Source of the DNA: Gonapodya sp. JEL0774
Taxonomy: Eukaryota; Monoblepharomycota; Monoblepharidomycetes; Monoblepharidales; Gonapodyaceae
Direction: 5' to 3'
NCBI GenBank assembly: GCA_027604505.1
Contig: JADIIX010000202.1
Span: 1 to 31,298, forward strand
DNA length: 31,298 bases
The position numbers were made by a program, and so were the translations under genes. This document shows, in pieces, positions 20,185-31,298 of this stretch. Each line of letters starts with the position of its first letter. Within the stretch, counting starts at the first letter, position 1. Under the pieces are notes generated by a model. The model made no database searches. It had not been told where the DNA came from and saw only the letters and a list, made by a program, of their open reading frames with translations.

Positions 20185-23100
20185 ATGCCCGGACCCGTCG
20201 AGATGAGCCCGGATCGGCCCTTGCTGGGTGCACTTGGCGGTGTCGGCCGTACCGCCAGTACCTTCTCTGACGTCCCTATTCGGGCCGGGGACAAGACCAC
20301 ACGGGGTGGGTCGGCGGCAGGTGCACGCACTGCTTGGGACGAGGGAGATAGCCTCAAGATGCGTGGTGGCTTTGCGGACGCGAACTCGAGCAACAGAGGT
20401 GGAGGTGGCCGTGACACAGACGGCATGAGGCGATCCCAGCTAGCGTCGCAGGGGGCACCGCAGGAGCACCAAGCCAAGGCCCAGCTCAGCCAACTCAGCA
20501 AGCAGCTGCTCGCGTCCGCTGTGTCCTCGTCACCTCAACGCTCAGCCTCGCGCCACTCGTCCTCCACCTCCCCGTCTCCGTCCCAGTCCCCCTCCCCCTC
20601 CCCACACGCCTCAGCTCGCTCAGAAAGTCCTACTCCCCCTGCTTCAAGCTCGGACTCGGCCCCCTTACCGGTTATCCCTCCCTACTCTGACCCGGCCCGT
20701 CCGCCAGCACGGTCTCGCTCTGCACCCCCGCTCAGGCTCTCACAGACCTCCCCACTTCCCAAACGAAGCTCGTCCCGAGTGGCAGCATATTTTAGAAAGT
20801 GCGTTTAGAAGTTTGTTGTTTCCTTTTTGCTCTCTGTTCCTTGTTCGGTTCGGGTCCCACGTTTCGCTCCCCTCTTGTTACGCGCAATTGTACCAACCCC
20901 CCTTTGGTGTGCCGGCTTGCCCATTCCTCTTCTCCTGTCCCCAGTGATCTCGCGACTCGCGTTCGGGAAAAGGCGTACGACGTGCACCTCTCCTCGCGGG
21001 ACACAGTTGTATACCACCCACTCGAGGACCCGGCGCTCAAATCGTACTATGAAAACTCGCACGTTCGGGATCATCTGGTTCGACTTGGGCTGGTATGTAC
21101 GATGGAGCGGGTGGAGAGGTACCGGTTGGTACGATGAGGGGGAACGGGGCGCCCGTTCGACGGGTTCTGCTTGTAGTGACAGGGTCGAGGGACCTCAACT
21201 CTCCACATTATTTTTGAGCGGCATTTGCCTCTGATTTCTGAAGAGAACTTGAAATCTCACTGGATAAAACCCCCGTTACGGCTCTTGAATCTTCTTTCGC
21301 TGCAGCTGTCCCCGTCTGGTGTCATCATCCCCCCCCGTTCTTTCCAACACCACCAACATCTCCTCGACCGCATCGAGTCCGCCGCACGTACCCTGGCTCT
21401 TCGGGAGGCTCGTGATCTCGACCGAGCCGTCGAGGTGGCAATCCGCAGGGGTCAAGCCACGCCTTCCATGCCGGCTATGGTTGGGGGACGGAGGTCGCCG
21501 TCTCCAATAGCGAATCTATTAGCGCAGATGCAGGTTCAGGCGCCTAAGGGTATGCCTGCGGTAGCGCCCCCGCAGAGTGCGTTCCACGCACACCGCGTAT
21601 CTCCGTCGACCGCGGCGACTGCGGTACCCCCGCCACCTTCGCCGACCCCGACGGTCCCTCCCGCAAGCTCGCCGATGGCGTCAATCACGCATCTCCTCCA
21701 ACCGACGTGCCCACCAGTGGCGCTCATGCATGTCCCACCGTCCGTTGCGGCGTCCTTGGACTCGACCACGTTCCGTCTTCTCAAACGCCTACGCGTCGTC
21801 TCAACACCCGAAGGTAACCCACTCCAGCTCCGTCGACGATTGGCTCCGCCAAGTCCGGCAGTGCGGAGAGCCAGTGCAGTGGAGGCTGCAAAGGCCAAGG
21901 CCGCCACGGAGGCCGTTCGTCGGCGACTGGAGATGGAGGGCAGACGGGGCTCAGTGGATGGCAACGAGTCAGTCGATAGAGCTGTGGAGGAGCAGAAGCG
22001 CAGGCGAAAGTCGAGCGTGGGTGCGCGGGACCCGTTGCACTTGCTGTCCACTGCAGCGGTGTACCTGGCCAAACCCACGATCCTCCAACGCGCAGAGAGA
22101 GGAAAAGAAGGGCAAAGGGGAAGGGACACAACGCTACGGACTGCTGGGAGAAGAGCGTCTCCACCTCGGGCGGCATCTGCGCGCTCACGCAACCCTTCCC
22201 CCCAACCCCGTGCCCACTCCGCGTCCCCTTCTCGATCCAAACCCGGACCTGCCTCACGAGCATCAACTCCTAGAGAGCGGCCAAGTACTGCCGCTCCCGC
22301 CTCGCGATCCGTCGCCGGTGCCACTCGTCCTGTTTCTGGCAAGTCAACCCTCCGAAAACCGGTGCTGGTTGTCCGAGGGATAGTCCCCGCGCCCGCCGAC
22401 CAAGGAACTCAGACAACCCCTCGTGCATCTTTTGTTGATCTTCTTCGAGATATTAGGGGTGCCGGAGTATTGCCTGGAGCACCGCAAAAGATCGACGAGG
22501 GAATTCAAGTGTCGAGGACCGTAGCGGGTGCAAGCCGATCTCCAGAGGTTCAAACCGGAGAAGGTAGAATGAGAGAAGTAAGACCCAAGACAGCTAGAGT
22601 AAGTTGCATCTTTCATGAGGCAATAAAGTTTGTTGCGGCAATTGCTCATAGTGTCATAAACATCCTCGATGCACAGCCAATCTACCAACCCTCGAAAAAC
22701 GGATCGGACACCGAGGATGAGTTGGAAGATATGGCAGTTTTGCAGATGAATTCGGATGCAGGGGAAGACGAGGTGAACGTGGATGCTGAACTCCTTGTGG
22801 AGGCTGATAAAGAATGGGCGGAGACAGTTGAGGTGATGGACGGACATGCGGGAGAAGTATATGACGAAGAGAATGGTGGTGAAGGTGAAGTCGAGGAGGA
22901 TGATTACGATGGAGAGACAAGCGAGGTGATGGACGGGGACATGGAGGTGGAAGATGAGATGCAGGTCGATGTTGATCTGGGAGAAGAATTGATGGGAAAT
23001 TCTCATGGGCAGATGCAGATCTCAGATGACTGGATACATGAGTCGACAGACTCTCCTGTCCAAGTCACATACCAGGATTTGCCAGAGTGGCAGGTTGGAG

Positions 23101-26100
23101 AGAAAACAGGGGGTGGTGCAATCAGCGAATCCGGCGAGGCCACCTTGCCGGCCACACACTACGGACGTGATGATAGTGCTCCGGTCTCTGCCTCTGCCTC
23201 CGTTCTCGCAGCGACCTCAGGGACAAACGTGAAGCCAACCCTGACTGCTACCGCGGCGAAACCAGACCCACAAACCCATTCCTCTTTCGCAATGCTTACA
23301 CCCACCGTTCCACCACAGCAACCACCAGGTACCTCACGGTCTCTTGTCACACTCTCTGATGCCCCTATAGTCCCCGCAACCTTGACGAGGAGGTCAGCTT
23401 CGGAACGATGCTCTGTCGATATTTCAGACGGACATCGCCGGCACATCCATTCACATCAGCAGCAAACAATCACATTCCCCACTAGGCCGGACAGGCCCGC
23501 CGAAGCAATGCCTGGAAGAGGTTCGAGGGCGCTGTTGGTGCAAGGGCACGGTCAGGCGACTACTGCCGAGGATGTACATGCCGCCACGGGAAACTCGTCA
23601 GGAGTATCGAACGATGTGTTACCTCCTCGGCGATTAGGCCCCCAGCCCAGTACGTATAGTGCGGACTCTTGGCCAGCGAGTGAGGCGAGCGACGATGACG
23701 CAGTACCGAATCCCGAAAGCGTATTTGGGAGGGGTGGTGACGTGGACACTTCAAACTTGCTTGACGTTGCGAGTTTGCCGAGAGTTATAGTGGAAGGTGT
23801 GGTGAGGACATGGAAGGAGGCGATGGATGCTTTTCATATGGTCGCTGGGGGAGTTGATTTCGATAGAGCCATTCGCAGGCTGAAAGAGTTTGTTGTGGAC
23901 AGCGGGCTGGCGGAAGAATTTGATCTCGCGAAGGAGTGGACAGCACATGAAGAAACTCCGATGGAACCGTCGACCGTGGAGGGTGATTGGAGTGAAGCCG
24001 AGAGGCAAGTCATGCTGTTGTTATCTGCAGCAGGAGGTAGATTGGATGTGGTGAGTCTAGGGAGTCTTTGCAAGTTGGATTCTCCAAGGATTCTCACTGC
24101 ATTTGCATTGTTTGTTGCGTTTGTGCGTCACGCGGTAGGTATTACCAATTCTCGCAATGGAGAAACAGAAAGCACTTCCCATAGTCAATCGTCAACCACA
24201 GCCGGGAGCTTCCGAACATGGTCGGGACGAATTGGCACGTGGTAGTGATTATGACGGGATGGAGCACCATCGAGTAGAATCTTTACGTGTTTATGGTGGG
24301 GAACATTCTCCTCTAATGGGACGTGCTGGGTCGGCAGTTGCTGTTCGCTCTGGATCTAACCGAGCTGTATCAGCGCGGCCCCGTGGGTCACAGAGCCGCA
24401 GCATAGCTCCTTCAAACTCAATTGAGCCGGTCCGCATGTCCGATCTCCGAACCGGTGGTGCAAGCGATCCAGAAGATGGCTCAGCCAGCAGTAGTTCAGT
24501 TGATTCGTTCCTCATCCCCAGCAAGAAACCACCAAGCCGTATGCGCGCTGTGCACAATCGTGTTTCAGAAACACCAGTTATCAGCGGCCACAGGTCGTCG
24601 GTACCAGCGAGGGGCGGTCATAGAGAAGCCGCAGGCCTGAGGAGAAAGCAACTATCAAATGGTTCGATTGGGAGCTCTGCGGCGGGACGCCACACTACGA
24701 AAAAGGTTCAGATCGCAGAGTCACGGCTTTCACCCAGTTCAATTGAGGATCAGAGCAGCGTAGCATTTGATCCTGTTGGTCACTTGGTGCAAGATGGTCA
24801 ATCCGAGGCGAATTACAGGGCAGTTTACGGCTCAATACCATCTCTCATGGGCACTGCGTATGAATTCCCTCAATCTACCAAAGCTACTCGTGGAGTTGTT
24901 CTAACAGCTGTGGAGTCTCGAGCGACGACGCCTACGGGAACGAGTGTGGTACACGGCCCGCTCGAACCGCCACCAAGAGGAGAGTCACCTGTAGATTTGC
25001 AGTTTGTCATTCATGGTGAAACGAATGAAACTGTAGAAGTATTGTCCGTGAACCATAAGGGCCAAGGGGACACTTTTGAGCGTCTCTCAGGGGTCGGTTC
25101 GAGTAGTCATGACACCATGGACCGATTCAACCAAGAACCTTACTCGGAAGTGGTGCGACTCACTCCAACAGAAAAATTGTCGGTCAAAGAAGCTGTTCCT
25201 CGTCTCAACAGTCTCGGGGATCGAGAATCTGAAGCCGGAATCGATGTCGACATCCGGAGTGTGATCAAACCTGTGGAACCTTCTTATTGTGAGGTCCCCA
25301 GGATCAATAGAGCACGGCTAAGAGATCCACTTAGCTCCAGAATTTCAACGGGTGCCATCTCACCTGCTGGATCGCAGGTTCGGCTGGACGGCGCCACCTA
25401 TGATCTAAAGAGGGGAAGGCAATCCGTTCGCAAAACCATCTCTAAAAAGGAATTAATGACCGCTGCAGTCTCTCCATCAAGCTCGATTGTCGCGTTGAAT
25501 GGAGCAATACAGAGTCCGATGTTTGTGGATCCTCAACCTACATATGTTTCTCGAAGCATCATAGGTGCTTCAAATCTACGTACTGCTGCTGTTTCTCCTT
25601 CGGCATCCAATATTGCACTGAATGCAACTGCAGAGGAATCGTCAAGCCTCGGAAAGCGGCAAGTAGTTCATAGAGACATGACGAGCTCGAGTTTGTTAAG
25701 GGCAGTCTTACACCCGGAGGCCTCCAACGTTGCGCTACATGCAGCAAGTACAGAGCTCTCAAACGAGCCTCATTCGGTCACTCGGCGGGATATTACACTC
25801 GCCAAACATTCAACAGCTACATCTTTTATGGAGAGTTCTGCTGTTGTGCTGAATGCTACAATTTCAGAGCATTCACTGAGACCTCGGACAGCTGTCACAA
25901 GACCCAAGCATAGAACAATATCTTCTGTTGGAAGTATATCTCCGGCTTCTTCGACAATCGCAGTACACGCTCAACGATCGGAAATCGCACAAGAGGCCCA
26001 GGCATTTGTCCGAGCGGATCCTCTCACTTCTCGAATTTCGACCGCTGTTATCTCTCCAGCAGCATCCTTGGTTGCTTTAACCGCTAGTCCGTTGGATCTC

Positions 26101-29100
26101 GCTGAGAAGTCTCAAAACACAGCTCGAACAAATTCTCAAATCGTTAACGTGTCCAAGGTGACCCTCCTTCCCAGTGGTTCTGAGAAGGCATTACATGCCA
26201 CAACTTCCAACGTCGGCCGCCGACCCCAAACGGCTTCTCGAAGAGACTCACAGATGTTCAATTCATCAAAGGCGACCATTGTTCCTGCGGGTTCCCAAAT
26301 GGCACTCGTTGCAGACACTTCAGATCTTTGCGTTCCCCAGGTAGCTCGTGTGGAACGGATAGAAAACAAGGAAACAATTGCTCACAATGTGGATCATAAA
26401 CAGCTCACTGACAACTTCCCACCTACATTTGACATAAACGCTGCAGAACTCGTCCGCGTGCAATCATTGGTTCAGACCACTTCGGAATATCCCAGACCGC
26501 AAACAGCGATCCGAAAGGACTTTGCAAACCCCATCGTCGCGACAATTTCTCCGTCTTGCTCAGCTCATGCCATAACTACGACACCACAGTTTGGCAATGC
26601 ACGCAAAGTCACTAAACACTTACTGCACCAAACAGTGGAACTAAAAGCCAAACTCATGCCAACTCCATCCACTGAGAGCTTGGTGGGCACATCGTCGGAG
26701 CCGAAGGGTCCCTCAAGGGCCACTCGGAGATCATTGTCCGAAAGAAGCAAAGCTAGATCTTCAGTTGTAGCTTTGGAGTCAGAACCCGTGGCTGCATCAG
26801 CAAAGTCTCTTGGTGTGGTTATGACAGAGAATCCAGGGCCCGATTCCGCTTTTTCGAGGACGTTGAGGTTGGAGAATGTCATGCGCGCTTCGATAGCTCC
26901 TTCGGGATCCAAAGAGGCACTGATTGCTGACTCTGACAATGCTCGATATCCTTCAAGAACTGCAATTCGAACACGAGTCGACACACCGGACGTAGTTCAT
27001 GTTGTTGCATTGTCCGGGAACGAATTACCTTCGAGTAGGTCGTCGCTTTGCTAGTTTAGTTGCCAGTGCTTATTACCTTGTCGATTGACGCTTGCAGATG
27101 AGCTGGAAGAACAAAGGCTCGTCGACAACGAGAGCAACAGTCGCTCACTTGATCGAACTGAGATCGTCCATGAAAGTTCAAGCACCACCTCAGATGTAGT
27201 GAACCTGTTTAATCAACTCGCTTCTCAGTTTGAAGAAGGATTTTCGCCAGACTCGGAACTCATGGGTGCTCTTGAGACTCGACTTGGACCAGATTCGACA
27301 TTGTTTCCTGGAGAACTACAATTTCCATCACAAGAAGATGTAGCAACGGACCCTTCGCTTGAGAATGTACTTCAGATGAAAATACGTAAGTTCGGAACTG
27401 ATGCTCTCGCCCTGAGCTGGTCCGCCGGAGAATTGTACATTCTTGCGACTTTGGTCTGCGACGGCGCCGACATCACCACTGTGAGTGAAGTTGAGACTGC
27501 AAGTGATTCGGAGAACAATTAAACCTCCGTAAACATTTTGGTAGGTCTTGGAACACCTGATCCGTCAGAAGAGGTCCGCTTTCTCTGGTCCGCCTGACTC
27601 TTTGCGGAGCACGGAATCCGTCAACCTTCTTGGCAGAGTATTGTCTTCGCGGCAAACTAACAATCGGTCAATGAATGTCGTGCACACACCTGATCACGAT
27701 ATATTACCCGGGCCTGACGATGAACAACGGCAGTCGGATCTACGCGACGAAATTGTTCACCTCTTTGAGTCTGCCGCTGGAATGTTCGATGCAAAAACAC
27801 CTCCCGCCAAAGAACTCATACGAAATCTCGCCAGATTGTTGGGTCCTGATACGGATACTCAACGTTACACGAAATCCGGGCACGACCTGTCAGACCCCGA
27901 GCTCGAAATGATTTTACAGTCCAGAATGCGGGAAATCGGGGACAGGGTTGTGGAGTATAACTGGACGGCAGGGGAAATCTACGTCTTGGCTGCCTTGGTT
28001 GTAGAGGGTGGTGATATTCGAAACGTGAGATTAAGTTCATATCTCCGCCTGTTTGAGAGACCCATTTCATATGTGCCATTGCAGGTCCTCTGTCATGTCG
28101 TGAACGGCAAGCAAGTTGTCGCTACAATGAGTCAACCGGCTGATGTTCGGTTTGACACAGTCCTTGCGAGGCAGCACTCCTTACCGCTGCTCCACAATGT
28201 ACCCATCTATCCCCGCAGAGCGTTTGAGTCGGAGTTCCACCTTCCTCTTTCCGAACGTACCGTTCTCGAAGAAGCTCGACAGCAACATAAGTTTAAGACA
28301 TCGGAGGGGCAAGGATCGCTGGAGACTGCTAATCTTGGATCTTCTCTGCCGAAGAGTAATGTTATCAACGGTGATTCTGACCAATTGCACGAGACCGTTG
28401 CACTTTTTTCTTCCGGTGCCAGGATGTTGGACTCGGGCTTGCTCCCGCCACAGGAATTGATAGAACAACTGGCATCTCTGTTGGGTCCAGACCCAACGGG
28501 AGAAAAGGGAGAGTATCGTGCACCTGAAGCTGAGCTCCTGGATCCCAGGTTGGAGGATAAACTGAGAGACCAACTGATAGCAGTTGGGGGAGGTGCTGTC
28601 GATGTGGAGTGGACAGCAGGAGAAATTTTCATGTTTGCTTCCTTGTTATGTATGGGAAGCAACGTTTCACGGGTGAGCTAGTCATGACGCCACAAAATTT
28701 GCACAAGTGCAAATCCAAACCCGTTTTCATTAGGTCATTGTCCCGTTAACCCAACGAAAGGCTCTTTCCTCTACCCCAGGTCAATTGTACAATCGGTCTC
28801 CATCAATACTTGAACATATTTCCCAGTCTTTGCGATCACTGGCTGCTTCACAAAACTTAAATGAAGGACAACTGGAAGCAACTGAAATCCGACATCCTGC
28901 TCCCAAGTCTTCTGTGTCCTTAGAGAGTGTTGACGGGACTGCAGGTCTTCCCGCGGATTTGCACCGACAACAAGTCGATCAGCAGCAGGAAGAGTCTTCG
29001 GCTGCTAGTGTGCCCGAGAGAAAAAGCATTGGGAGGCCATTTTCAGGACGTGCATCAGCTGCTTCTCTCAATGAGAGACAGTTTGACAAGAAAAGCAGCA

Positions 29101-30526
29101 GCTGGAGAACCAAATCTTCTAACTCGGGCTCTTCCCGCAATGACCTTCAACAAAACAATGAAGAACGCCAACTAAATGACAACCCATCAAACCGGCAGTC
29201 GTTTGCGAGACGGACAATGGACTCCGAAATGAATTCAGTCGATGTTCTCCGATTATTTGAGGCCGGTGCGACACACTTCGATGAGGGGCGGATGAAGCCC
29301 AGTGCAACAGTCGTCACTGACCTGACTGCTCTTTTGGGACACACCAACGCACCAATCGCCGATATGAGCGCGGACGGGCTTGACGTGATTATGCAGAACG
29401 AAATGCGCCGTGCTGGCGAAAACGTTCTTGGAATGAATTGGACAGCAGGGGAGAAAATGCTGATCACCTCCGTAATTTTAGCGGGAGGTGACGCCAACAA
29501 GGTTGGTGTGGTACTCTCTAGTTGAGAATGCAGGCAAATTGTAACGTTTTATACTTCTTTGTTCGACTCCGTCCTAAGCTGATTCGCATAGTAGTTGCTG
29601 CAAGGAATCAAGCACACGTCCTCTCTTCGGATAATGATGGTTTGGGCACTCTCACTGCGTCTCCTTACTATGGTGAGATAGAGGTTGCCAGGAATGGGAG
29701 TGAATCCGAAAGTCGGGGCCATTGGCCCAATTCCCCTTCCAAGGAGCATTTGTACATAACCTATCTTCACGAGAGCGACCATCCCGAGGGCGCGCAAGAG
29801 CTTTCAAAAACGATGGGACATCGATCATATTCTGGTCAAGCTGTAGGGTCGGCTGTATTGTCGCAAGGGTCAATCAAGGGCGCACTCATCGACCGTTCCA
29901 AAGTTGCGAGTATTCAGGATCTCCCTCGTCGAGCTTCCACGCCATCCATAAAGGGATCACGGAAGCTCATTCAGCAGGACATTATAACTGACTTCGCTGG
30001 CACTAATGACAATAGTGACGTAGATCGGGAGGACTGCGTCAACTTGGTGACTCAGACATCGAGCCCACCAAATTCGAAAACAAGATCCGACGAGCAGCTC
30101 AATCCGTCATCTTCATCTCCGAAGCCTCCTTTTGCGTCTCGCAGATCTGGGTCCCTTCAATTCTCCGAGGGACGAGGAACCACTGCGCGAACCTCAAAAT
30201 CTTCTCGAACTGGGTCAATCAGTTCCACGGTTGGAACTCCGAAAGCTGCCTCGAGAACTGTGATGACAGGAAAATCAATGAGTGTTCGAAGTCTAAAGGC
30301 CTTGCAAGGTGCAGAGTCTCAGGGAGAAAGGTTGGATCTCGCGACAGAGAATATTGTCGGTATTCCGGACGGAGAGCCGGAGCCACGGAGACTAGAATCT
30401 CATGTGAGGCAAATCTTGGCTGCAGTACAGAGGGCGTCGGGGTCGAGGGAAGGACTTGATGAGGAAGATGCGGTGAGAAGTAGGAGTCAGTTCCCACATG
30501 GGGCGCTCTTTGTTCCCACCCGTTAA
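20185..30526 (+). CDS. giant repeat protein (~3,150 aa) with ERICH3-like N-terminus, ten exons
   Basis: Exons: 20185-20798, 20945-21092, 21306-22598, 22677-24050, 24169-27034, 27098-27480, 27545-28024, 28085-28672, 28734-29501 and 29579-30526 (3,153 residues). Residues 1-204 are Ser/Pro-rich and disordered. Residues 228-267 (YHPLEDPALKSYYENSHVRD, then HLVRLGLLSPSGVIIPPRSF) resemble the conserved start of ERICH3, a vertebrate ciliary protein. A basic, low-complexity segment follows, then an acidic Glu/Asp-rich block (about 22690-22990). Next come the first of five W-[ST]-A-G-E modules, a long exon of ~38-residue repeats, four more modules, and a Ser-rich tail. A structural role in the flagellum or basal body is possible but inferred. 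Doubtful joins: donor 24051 versus 24135 with acceptor 24168 versus 24201; the acceptor before exon 10 (29578 or 29597); and a GTGAGA donor at 30473 that could bypass the stop at 30526. Confidence 0.7.
22599..22676 (+). other. stop-free, in-frame 78-nt intron of the giant gene
   Basis: The segment begins with a perfect GTAAGT donor and ends GCACAG. It is 78 nt long (3 x 26) and has no stop, so reading through it is possible. The reading is hydrophobic and Cys/His-containing, unlike the charged, disordered protein on either side, which argues that it is an intron. Retention would insert 26 residues. Confidence 0.7.
23799..24050 (+). repeat. WTAGE module, copy 1 (divergent)
   Basis: About 84 residues from VVRTWKEAMDAFHM to WSEAERQVMLLLSAAGGRLD. 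This matches the spacing and the end pattern of the four later copies (LF...F, then W-S/T-A-x-E, then two helices and GG-D), and the segment ends at a GTGAGT donor in phase 0 exactly as they do. It is the most divergent copy. Confidence 0.55.
25318..26985 (+). repeat. array of about eleven degenerate ~38-residue protein repeats
   Basis: The core is A-x-[IV]-S-P-x-[AG]-S-x-x-[AV]-L-x-A, followed after 8-12 residues by a basic R-x-x-x-x-R-[RK]-D-like segment. Clear copies include TGAISPAGSQVRLDGA (from about 25350), TAAVSPSSSIVALNGA, TAAVSPSASNIALNAT, TAVISPAASLVALTAS, VTLLPSGSEKALHATT, ATIVPAGSQMALVADT, ATISPSCSAHAITTT and ASIAPSGSKEALIADS (about 26890). The array is inside a single exon. The repeats differ at DNA level, so they are old. 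A related single copy (RSIAPSNSIEPVRM) lies near 24400. Confidence 0.8.
27190..27480 (+). repeat. WTAGE module, copy 2
   Basis: 97 residues: VVNLFNQLASQFEEG...LETRLGPD...LENVLQMKIRKFG...LSWSAGELYILATLVCDGADI. The module ends precisely at the phase-0 donor at 27481 (GTGAGT). Confidence 0.8.
27746..28024 (+). repeat. WTAGE module, copy 3
   Basis: 93 residues: EIVHLFESAAGMFDAKTPP...LARLLGPD...LEMILQSRMREIG...YNWTAGEIYVLAALVVEGGDI. It ends at the phase-0 donor at 28025 (GTGAGA). Confidence 0.85.
28025..28084 (+). other. stop-free, in-frame 60-nt intron of the giant gene
   Basis: GTGAGA...TTGCAG, 60 nt, with no stop in frame. It sits at the position where each of the other WTAGE modules has an intron, so I treat it as spliced. 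Retention would add 20 residues. Confidence 0.7.
28388..28672 (+). repeat. WTAGE module, copy 4
   Basis: 95 residues: ETVALFSSGARMLDSGLLPP...LASLLGPD...LEDKLRDQLIAVG...VEWTAGEIFMFASLLCMGSNV. It ends at the phase-0 donor at 28673 (GTGAGC). Confidence 0.85.
29238..29501 (+). repeat. WTAGE module, copy 5
   Basis: 88 residues: VDVLRLFEAGATHFDEG...LTALLGH...LDVIMQNEMRRAGENVLG, then NWTAGEKMLITSVILAGGDA. It ends at the phase-0 donor at 29502 (GTTGGT, weaker than the others). Confidence 0.8.
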
Positions 30527-31298
30527 TTATTCCGCCGTCCCACTACTCAATAATATGAGCAACTATCAAATCGCAACTGCCGGTTTGACTCTGGGTCACT
30601 GTATGTGCAGGTTTGCGCGACTAATACAAAGCTCCGACATGCAAATACATTCCTACAGCGCCACTATTGTCTCTGGTTTTTTGGTGTCCAAAATTGGATG
30701 GGAAGGTGGCTCGGTGGGACGCATCATACACGTGACTTTTGTAAAAGAGCCAAATGAAACAAGGCAGTGTGACACACGGACAGCCTCATATTATGCAATG
30801 AAACAGACTGTGCAAGGGTACACCGAATTGCTTCATTGTTTTGTCCGTCGCCTTAGTTACTCCAGAACAAGTGAAATCATGCGATGACATGATTCTGTGT
30901 GACATGTGACCGAAGAAGATATCAAATGCTGTGTGAGCAAGCAACTGGTATTCCTACAGTTTGATTTCACCTGAATTCACGCAACTCTTGTGTAGATTAG
31001 AAACAACATCATCATGTCGAATCATGTGAACACATGTCAACAAAACAAAGTCTGGCGCAAACCCATAGGAAGTCACACGAGGTAACATTTACTTTTCTAT
31101 AATGCAATTGGTGTTAAGTGCACAGTTTACAAATTGGTGTGATGTCATGTGTAACCCATGACCGAACGGCCACCCATCTTTTGACTTTATTTCGTGTTCC
31201 ATTTCGTTCATTTCATTTTCAAAAATGTCTTTTTTTTGAGGGAAAGGCGTTAAATGTAAAAGTGAAAATAGAATGTTTGCAAAAGTGCAAATGGAAAC
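30527..31298. other. AT-rich downstream region of the giant gene
   Basis: No convincing gene. A possible alternative last exon of the giant gene begins after an acceptor at about 30610 and could run to a stop near 30758, but its Trp/His/Cys-rich reading does not look like the rest of the protein. From 30890 to the window end the DNA is AT-rich, with several short CATGTG/CACATG words and no open frame of note. Confidence 0.45.

Noticed and set aside
22344-23006. 220-codon - strand open frame rich in Ile, Leu and His
   Set aside because: It is the antisense of the acidic Glu/Asp-rich exon, where GAG/GAT codons read as Leu/Ile/His on the other strand.
24051-24134. Read-through of the WTAGE copy 1 exon beyond 24050
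   Set aside because: The other copies end at the equivalent point with a similar donor, and GTGAGT at 24051 matches. Kept as an alternative, not as the main model.
30473-30758. Alternative last exon of the giant gene by splicing from GTGAGA at 30473
   Set aside because: The donor and the acceptor near 30610 are acceptable, but the added Trp/His/Cys-rich tail does not resemble the rest. The simple stop at 30526 was preferred.
1-31298. CRISPR arrays, operons, riboswitches, insertion sequences, prophage
   Set aside because: The DNA is intron-rich and eukaryotic. No regularly spaced short repeats, transposase-like reading frames or terminal inverted repeats were seen.

Overview
This is eukaryotic DNA. 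Six protein-coding genes can be modelled, all split by short spliceosomal introns (mostly 60-250 nt, GT...AG, no exceptions needed). The proteins are of fungal type: an ATG26-like sterol glucosyltransferase, a secreted ThuA-domain protein, a type II membrane HtrL/YibB-like protein and an F-box protein. One very large gene carries an N-terminal segment resembling ERICH3, a ciliary protein, so a flagellated (zoosporic, chytrid-like) fungus is the best guess. That taxonomic guess is inference; no rRNA or other marker is present.

Layout: 1-553 is C/G-homopolymer and pyrimidine-rich DNA in front of a five-exon, + strand gene (554-3088) for a secreted ThuA-like protein. A 2-kb AT-richer spacer follows. 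A convergent eight-exon, - strand gene (9556 down to 5100) encodes a ~1,296-residue F-box protein with an XPA-like zinc finger and XPA-C-like region. It shares a 434-bp divergent upstream region with a sixteen-exon, + strand gene (9991-14592). That gene encodes a ~1,140-residue sterol-glucosyltransferase-like protein with an unexpected N-terminal domain that looks like a papain-fold (His...Asn-Cys) module. After a convergent spacer holding a 143-bp tandem duplication comes a two-exon, - strand gene (17422 down to 16052) for a Golgi-type membrane protein of the HtrL/YibB family. Divergent from it is a three-exon, + strand gene (17824-19282) for an unrecognised protein with poly-Asp and poly-Lys tracts. 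A 0.9-kb spacer leads to the last gene, 20185-30526, ten exons and ~3,150 residues.

The large gene is the most unusual item. Its N-terminus is ERICH3-like and is followed by a Glu/Asp-rich block. It has five copies of an undescribed ~84-97-residue module with a W-[S/T]-A-G-E signature, each ending exactly at a phase-0 intron. Between copies one and two lies a single ~2.9-kb exon carrying about eleven degenerate ~38-residue repeats.

Exon boundaries were derived by hand from splice consensus, phase agreement and family resemblance. In each gene the summed exon length is an exact multiple of three. No database search was run. The genes show no operon-like or pathway relationship to one another; the two glyco-related genes (sterol glucosyltransferase and HtrL-like) may just be neighbours.
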